Assembly: GCA_015163845.1 (NCBI GenBank)
Contig: JAAOII010000132.1
Coordinates: 1 to 8,253, forward strand
Reading direction: 5' to 3'
Length of the DNA: 8,253 bases
Origin: Candidatus Portiera sp.
GTDB taxonomy: Bacteria; Pseudomonadota; Gammaproteobacteria; CBDBNL01; JAAOII01
The translations under genes were made by a program, and so were the position numbers. Position 1 is the first letter of the stretch. Each line of letters begins with the position of its first letter. A model generated the notes under the pieces. The model did not search any database and was not told the DNA's origin. It worked only from the letters and a program-made list of their open reading frames with translations. Of the stretch, positions 5,976-8,253 are shown one piece after another.

Positions 5976-6712
5976 TGCAGCAGATTCAAACGATCAACAG
6001 AGCTGATAAGGAGAGAGCATATCTATTGCATAGACGTTCTTATAGTGAGACCAGTATCATAGGGCATTTTTTCACCCGTAATCACGGTATAGTGCATATG
6101 TTGGCACGCGGGGCGAAAAGAAAGAAAGGTAGCTACTCTTTATTACAACCTACTATGGAGTTATTGGTTAGTTGGTCAGGTAAAAGTGACTTAAAGACCA
6201 TGCGGGCGGTGGAGTGTGGTTGTCGTCATAATGTATATTCTGGTAGTGCTCTCACAATACTTTTTTACTTAACCGAGCTACTATATAAGCTACTTAAGCC
6301 CTTTGATTCGCATCCTGACTTGTATGATAAATTCCATTCTTTTATGTTAGCTGAATCGCAAGAATCATCCGAGGGGAACTTGCGCAAATTTGAATTGCAG
6401 CTATTTGCAGCTGTCGGCTATGCTGTATCATTTGATATTGACTATAAAACTATGGCCCCCATAGAAGATGATAATTATTACGTCTATGATCCCATCAATG
6501 GCTTCACACTTTCAGCAGATAATAATCCCACAAATTGTTTTAGAGGAAACGATTTATTTAAAATTAAACAAGAGAATTATGAACAACCGCAGGTCAGACA
6601 TGTAGCTAAACAACTGGCACGCCAGATCATTCATCATCTGTTAGAGTCGCGACGTCTCTCCAGTAGAGGTTTGTTAATTAAAAGCATTCATCAAGACGAT
6701 TCTGATATTTAA
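5975..6712 (+). CDS. recO: DNA repair protein RecO
   Basis: RecO helps load RecA at gaps in the RecFOR pathway by displacing SSB and annealing single strands. The 245-residue protein starts with the OB-fold signature AYLLHRRSYSETS (15-27), then FFTRNHGIVHMLARGAKRKKG (32-52) and LLQPTMELLVSW. The helical C-terminal part has YLTELLYKLLKPFD and LRKFELQLFAAVGY, as in RecO of gamma/betaproteobacteria. No four-cysteine zinc site is visible, as in the E. coli protein. The length is normal. The ATG at 5975 shares its first base with the rnhB stop (TGATG); a GTG at 5972 would add one residue and give a 4-base overlap. Neither has a strong ribosome binding site, so translational coupling to rnhB is likely. 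Confidence 0.93.
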   Translation: MQQIQTINRADKERAYLLHRRSYSETSIIGHFFTRNHGIVHMLARGAKRKKGSYSLLQPTMELLVSWSGKSDLKTMRAVECGCRHNVYSGSALTILFYLTELLYKLLKPFDSHPDLYDKFHSFMLAESQESSEGNLRKFELQLFAAVGYAVSFDIDYKTMAPIEDDNYYVYDPINGFTLSADNNPTNCFRGNDLFKIKQENYEQPQVRHVAKQLARQIIHHLLESRRLSSRGLLIKSIHQDDSDI

Positions 6713-6726
6713 TTTTAACAATATCC

Positions 6727-6732
6727 TATAAT
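6727..6732 (+). promoter_or_regulatory. Candidate -10 for leaderless hydrolase mRNA
   Basis: A perfect TATAAT ends 6 bases before the ATG at 6739, which puts the predicted transcript start on the ATG itself. No Shine-Dalgarno lies between. The -35 region is poor. It lies in the 26-base gap after recO, so readthrough from recO may also reach the gene. Confidence 0.4.
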
Positions 6733-6738
6733 ATATCT

Positions 6739-7590
6739 ATGAAGTTACGTAAGATATTACAAACAATCCCGTTACTTATTTCTGTTATTGCAAATGCTAA
6801 TATAGGAGTGGCTAAAGCAGACGACGAGATAGACGCGGATATAAGTCAGCCAAAACTAGACCATGTCCATTTACCGAGTGATATTGGTGGAAAGATGTTC
6901 TACCACAGTGCTGGCGACCCTCAAGGGCAGAGAGTTATATTTATCCACGGCACCCCGGGTAGCAAAGGGGCTTGGAAAGATTACTTGGCAGAGGTCCCAT
7001 CTGGATTTGAATATATAAGTGTTGACCGTCCAGGTTTTGGCGATAGCTCGCCACAAAGAGCAGTTCCAATAATGCGACAGGTTGAAATAATGGAACAATT
7101 CTTGACTGAAAGCTCAACTGGTGAAAAGCCAATCATAGTAGGTCATTCCTATGGCGGTACCATGGTGGCAATTATGGCGGCATTGTATCAGGATAAATTA
7201 GGAGGCGCTGTCATTCTTGCTGGTTCTGTCAGTCCTGAATTGGACAATCCGCGAAGCATTCAAAAAGTAGGCCAATATCCACCTTTCAAATATTTGTTAC
7301 CTAGGAACTTACGCAATGCTAATGATGAGGTTATTGCCCTGGAACAAGAAGCGAAACAATTCCCGGCTATGTGGCCAGATATTAAAATGCCAGTAGTGGT
7401 TTTGCAGGGTGAGAAGGACCCTCTGGTATCAGTGAAGAATGTTGATTTTATGAAAGAGAAGATGATTAATGCCAAACTGGACCTTAAGGTTTTGCCAGGG
7501 ATCAATCACTTCTTACCATGGAACTCAAAAGACCATGTGGATGAACGTATTCGCACCGCTGTTGAGTATTCTCGTAAAGGTGCCAAGTAA
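6739..7590 (+). CDS. Exported alpha/beta hydrolase
   Basis: A 283-residue serine hydrolase of the alpha/beta fold. Residues 1-27 are a Sec signal peptide: basic start (K2, R4, K5), a hydrophobic core and VAKA before D28 as the likely signal peptidase I site. It therefore works in the periplasm or outside. The fold motifs are in order: FIHGTPG (68-74, oxyanion hole), DRPGFGDS (96-103), GHSYGGT (135-141) with nucleophile S137, GEKDPLV with D227, and GINHFLPW with H257. These complete a Ser-Asp-His triad. The substrate is not evident; esters or lactones are typical of the family. It stands between recO and pdxJ, which are usually adjacent in gammaproteobacteria, so it looks inserted into that cluster and has no obvious link to either pathway. 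Confidence 0.9.
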   Translation: MKLRKILQTIPLLISVIANANIGVAKADDEIDADISQPKLDHVHLPSDIGGKMFYHSAGDPQGQRVIFIHGTPGSKGAWKDYLAEVPSGFEYISVDRPGFGDSSPQRAVPIMRQVEIMEQFLTESSTGEKPIIVGHSYGGTMVAIMAALYQDKLGGAVILAGSVSPELDNPRSIQKVGQYPPFKYLLPRNLRNANDEVIALEQEAKQFPAMWPDIKMPVVVLQGEKDPLVSVKNVDFMKEKMINAKLDLKVLPGINHFLPWNSKDHVDERIRTAVEYSRKGAK

Positions 7591-7628
7591 GACGATAAAT
7601 AAGTAAGAAAACAACTAAATAATTAAGT

Positions 7629-7634
7629 TACTAT
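7629..7634 (+). promoter_or_regulatory. Possible -10 for leaderless pdxJ mRNA
   Basis: TACTAT (4 of 6 matches, with the most conserved TA...T positions kept) ends exactly 6 bases before the pdxJ ATG. The 50 bases upstream are A/T-rich with no Shine-Dalgarno and no clear -35. It is the weakest of the four -10-N6-ATG cases. Confidence 0.25.
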
Positions 7635-7640
7635 TTTAAA

Positions 7641-8253
7641 ATGATTTTATTAGGAGTTAACATAGATCATGTTGCCACTATCCGTCAAGCACGAGGTACA
7701 AAGTATCCTGATCCTGTTGCAGCTGCTTTAGTAGCTGAGGCGGCTGGAGCTGATGGCATAACGGCCCACTTGCGTGAAGACCGCCGCCACATTAATGAGC
7801 AAGATATATTCGCTTTACAAGAAAATATCGACACACGTCTCAATTTGGAAATGGCACTCACTGATGAAATGCTGAAGATCGCCTATAAGGTAAAACCAGA
7901 TTATGTATGCCTCGTTCCCGAGAAGCGTGAGGAGTTAACCACAGAGGGAGGACTTGATTTACTCAACAAAGACCTTGAAGTTCGGCTTGCTACAGCCAAT
8001 GCCAAATTAAAAGAGCAGGGGACCCAAGTATCATTATTCATAGATGCCGATAAGCAACAAATTGATGCTGCTAAAAAGAGTGGCTGCCCCATAATTGAAT
8101 TACACACTGGGGCTTATGCCGATGCAACAAATGATGCAGAACAACAACAGCGACTTATTGAATTATTTGAGGGAGCTGACTATGCTAATTCTTTGGGCTT
8201 ACAAGTCAATGCTGGGCATGGACTTAACTATGACAATTTACAACCAGTTTTAG
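7641..8253 (+). CDS. pdxJ: Pyridoxine 5'-phosphate synthase, 3' end outside the window
   Basis: PdxJ condenses 1-deoxyxylulose 5-phosphate with 3-amino-2-oxopropyl phosphate to form pyridoxine 5'-phosphate, the last ring-closing step of the DXP-dependent vitamin B6 pathway; it is a cytoplasmic TIM barrel. The 204 complete codons in the window carry GVNIDHVATIRQARGT (5-20, D9), HLREDRRHI (H43, R45, H50), LNLEMA (E70), VPEKREELTTEGGLD, IELHTG (E153) and VNAGHGLNYDN (H193). About 40 residues are missing at the edge, judging from the E. coli length of 243. The ATG at 7641 gives the normal N-terminus. It lies 50 bases after the hydrolase stop. The recO-to-pdxJ order with one gene between supports a gamma- or betaproteobacterial host. 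Confidence 0.95.
   Translation, partial: MILLGVNIDHVATIRQARGTKYPDPVAAALVAEAAGADGITAHLREDRRHINEQDIFALQENIDTRLNLEMALTDEMLKIAYKVKPDYVCLVPEKREELTTEGGLDLLNKDLEVRLATANAKLKEQGTQVSLFIDADKQQIDAAKKSGCPIIELHTGAYADATNDAEQQQRLIELFEGADYANSLGLQVNAGHGLNYDNLQPVL

Noticed and set aside
6871..7132. Minus-strand frames opposite the hydrolase
   Set aside because: They have no family features, no plausible start signals and sit opposite a complete alpha/beta hydrolase.
7901..8107. Minus-strand 68-codon frame
   Set aside because: It is antisense to conserved pdxJ motifs and has no support of its own.

Overview
The window reads as an AT-rich Gram-negative proteobacterial chromosome, most likely gammaproteobacterial (betaproteobacterial is the alternative). 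The right half has core genes in a recO-pdxJ neighbourhood typical of those classes. RecO looks like the type without a zinc-binding cysteine cluster, and there are one exported hydrolase and one lipoprotein signal peptide. I cannot name the genus from sequence alone.

Left part (1-3456) is a small defence island. On the minus strand an HNH-type restriction endonuclease gene (1536-790) is followed 3 bases later by a beta-class DNA methyltransferase gene (786 to 1, cut by the window edge before its SAM-binding motif). Divergent from them is a 564-residue DUF262 + DUF1524 protein (1762-3456) of the GmrSD/SspE/BrxU type, a nucleotide-dependent nuclease family that usually attacks modified DNA. 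One module cuts unmodified DNA and the other probably cuts modified DNA. They share a 225-base intergenic region that contains a perfect 6+6 inverted repeat.

Middle (3457-4197) is a decayed or unusual stretch. It holds a lipoprotein gene with YwqK/MORN-like repeats that is interrupted by one in-frame TGA (3565-3966), then a 49-codon orphan frame with only a TTG start. The convergent NDUFA9-like atypical SDR gene (5127-4198) follows.

Right part (5247-8253) is housekeeping: rnhB (RNase HII), recO overlapping its stop, an exported alpha/beta hydrolase, and pdxJ (partial, runs off the right edge). rnhB carries an in-frame tandem repeat of two 51-base units exactly between two catalytic aspartates, which makes the enzyme about 44 residues longer than the E. 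coli protein.

Recurrent signal: four genes (at 1536, 5127, 6739 and 7641) lack a clear Shine-Dalgarno and instead have a -10-like hexamer ending exactly 6 bases before the ATG (TAAAAT, TATAAT, TATAAT, TACTAT). This spacing would put the transcript start on the A of the ATG, suggesting leaderless mRNAs. No tRNA, rRNA, CRISPR array, insertion sequence or origin was seen.
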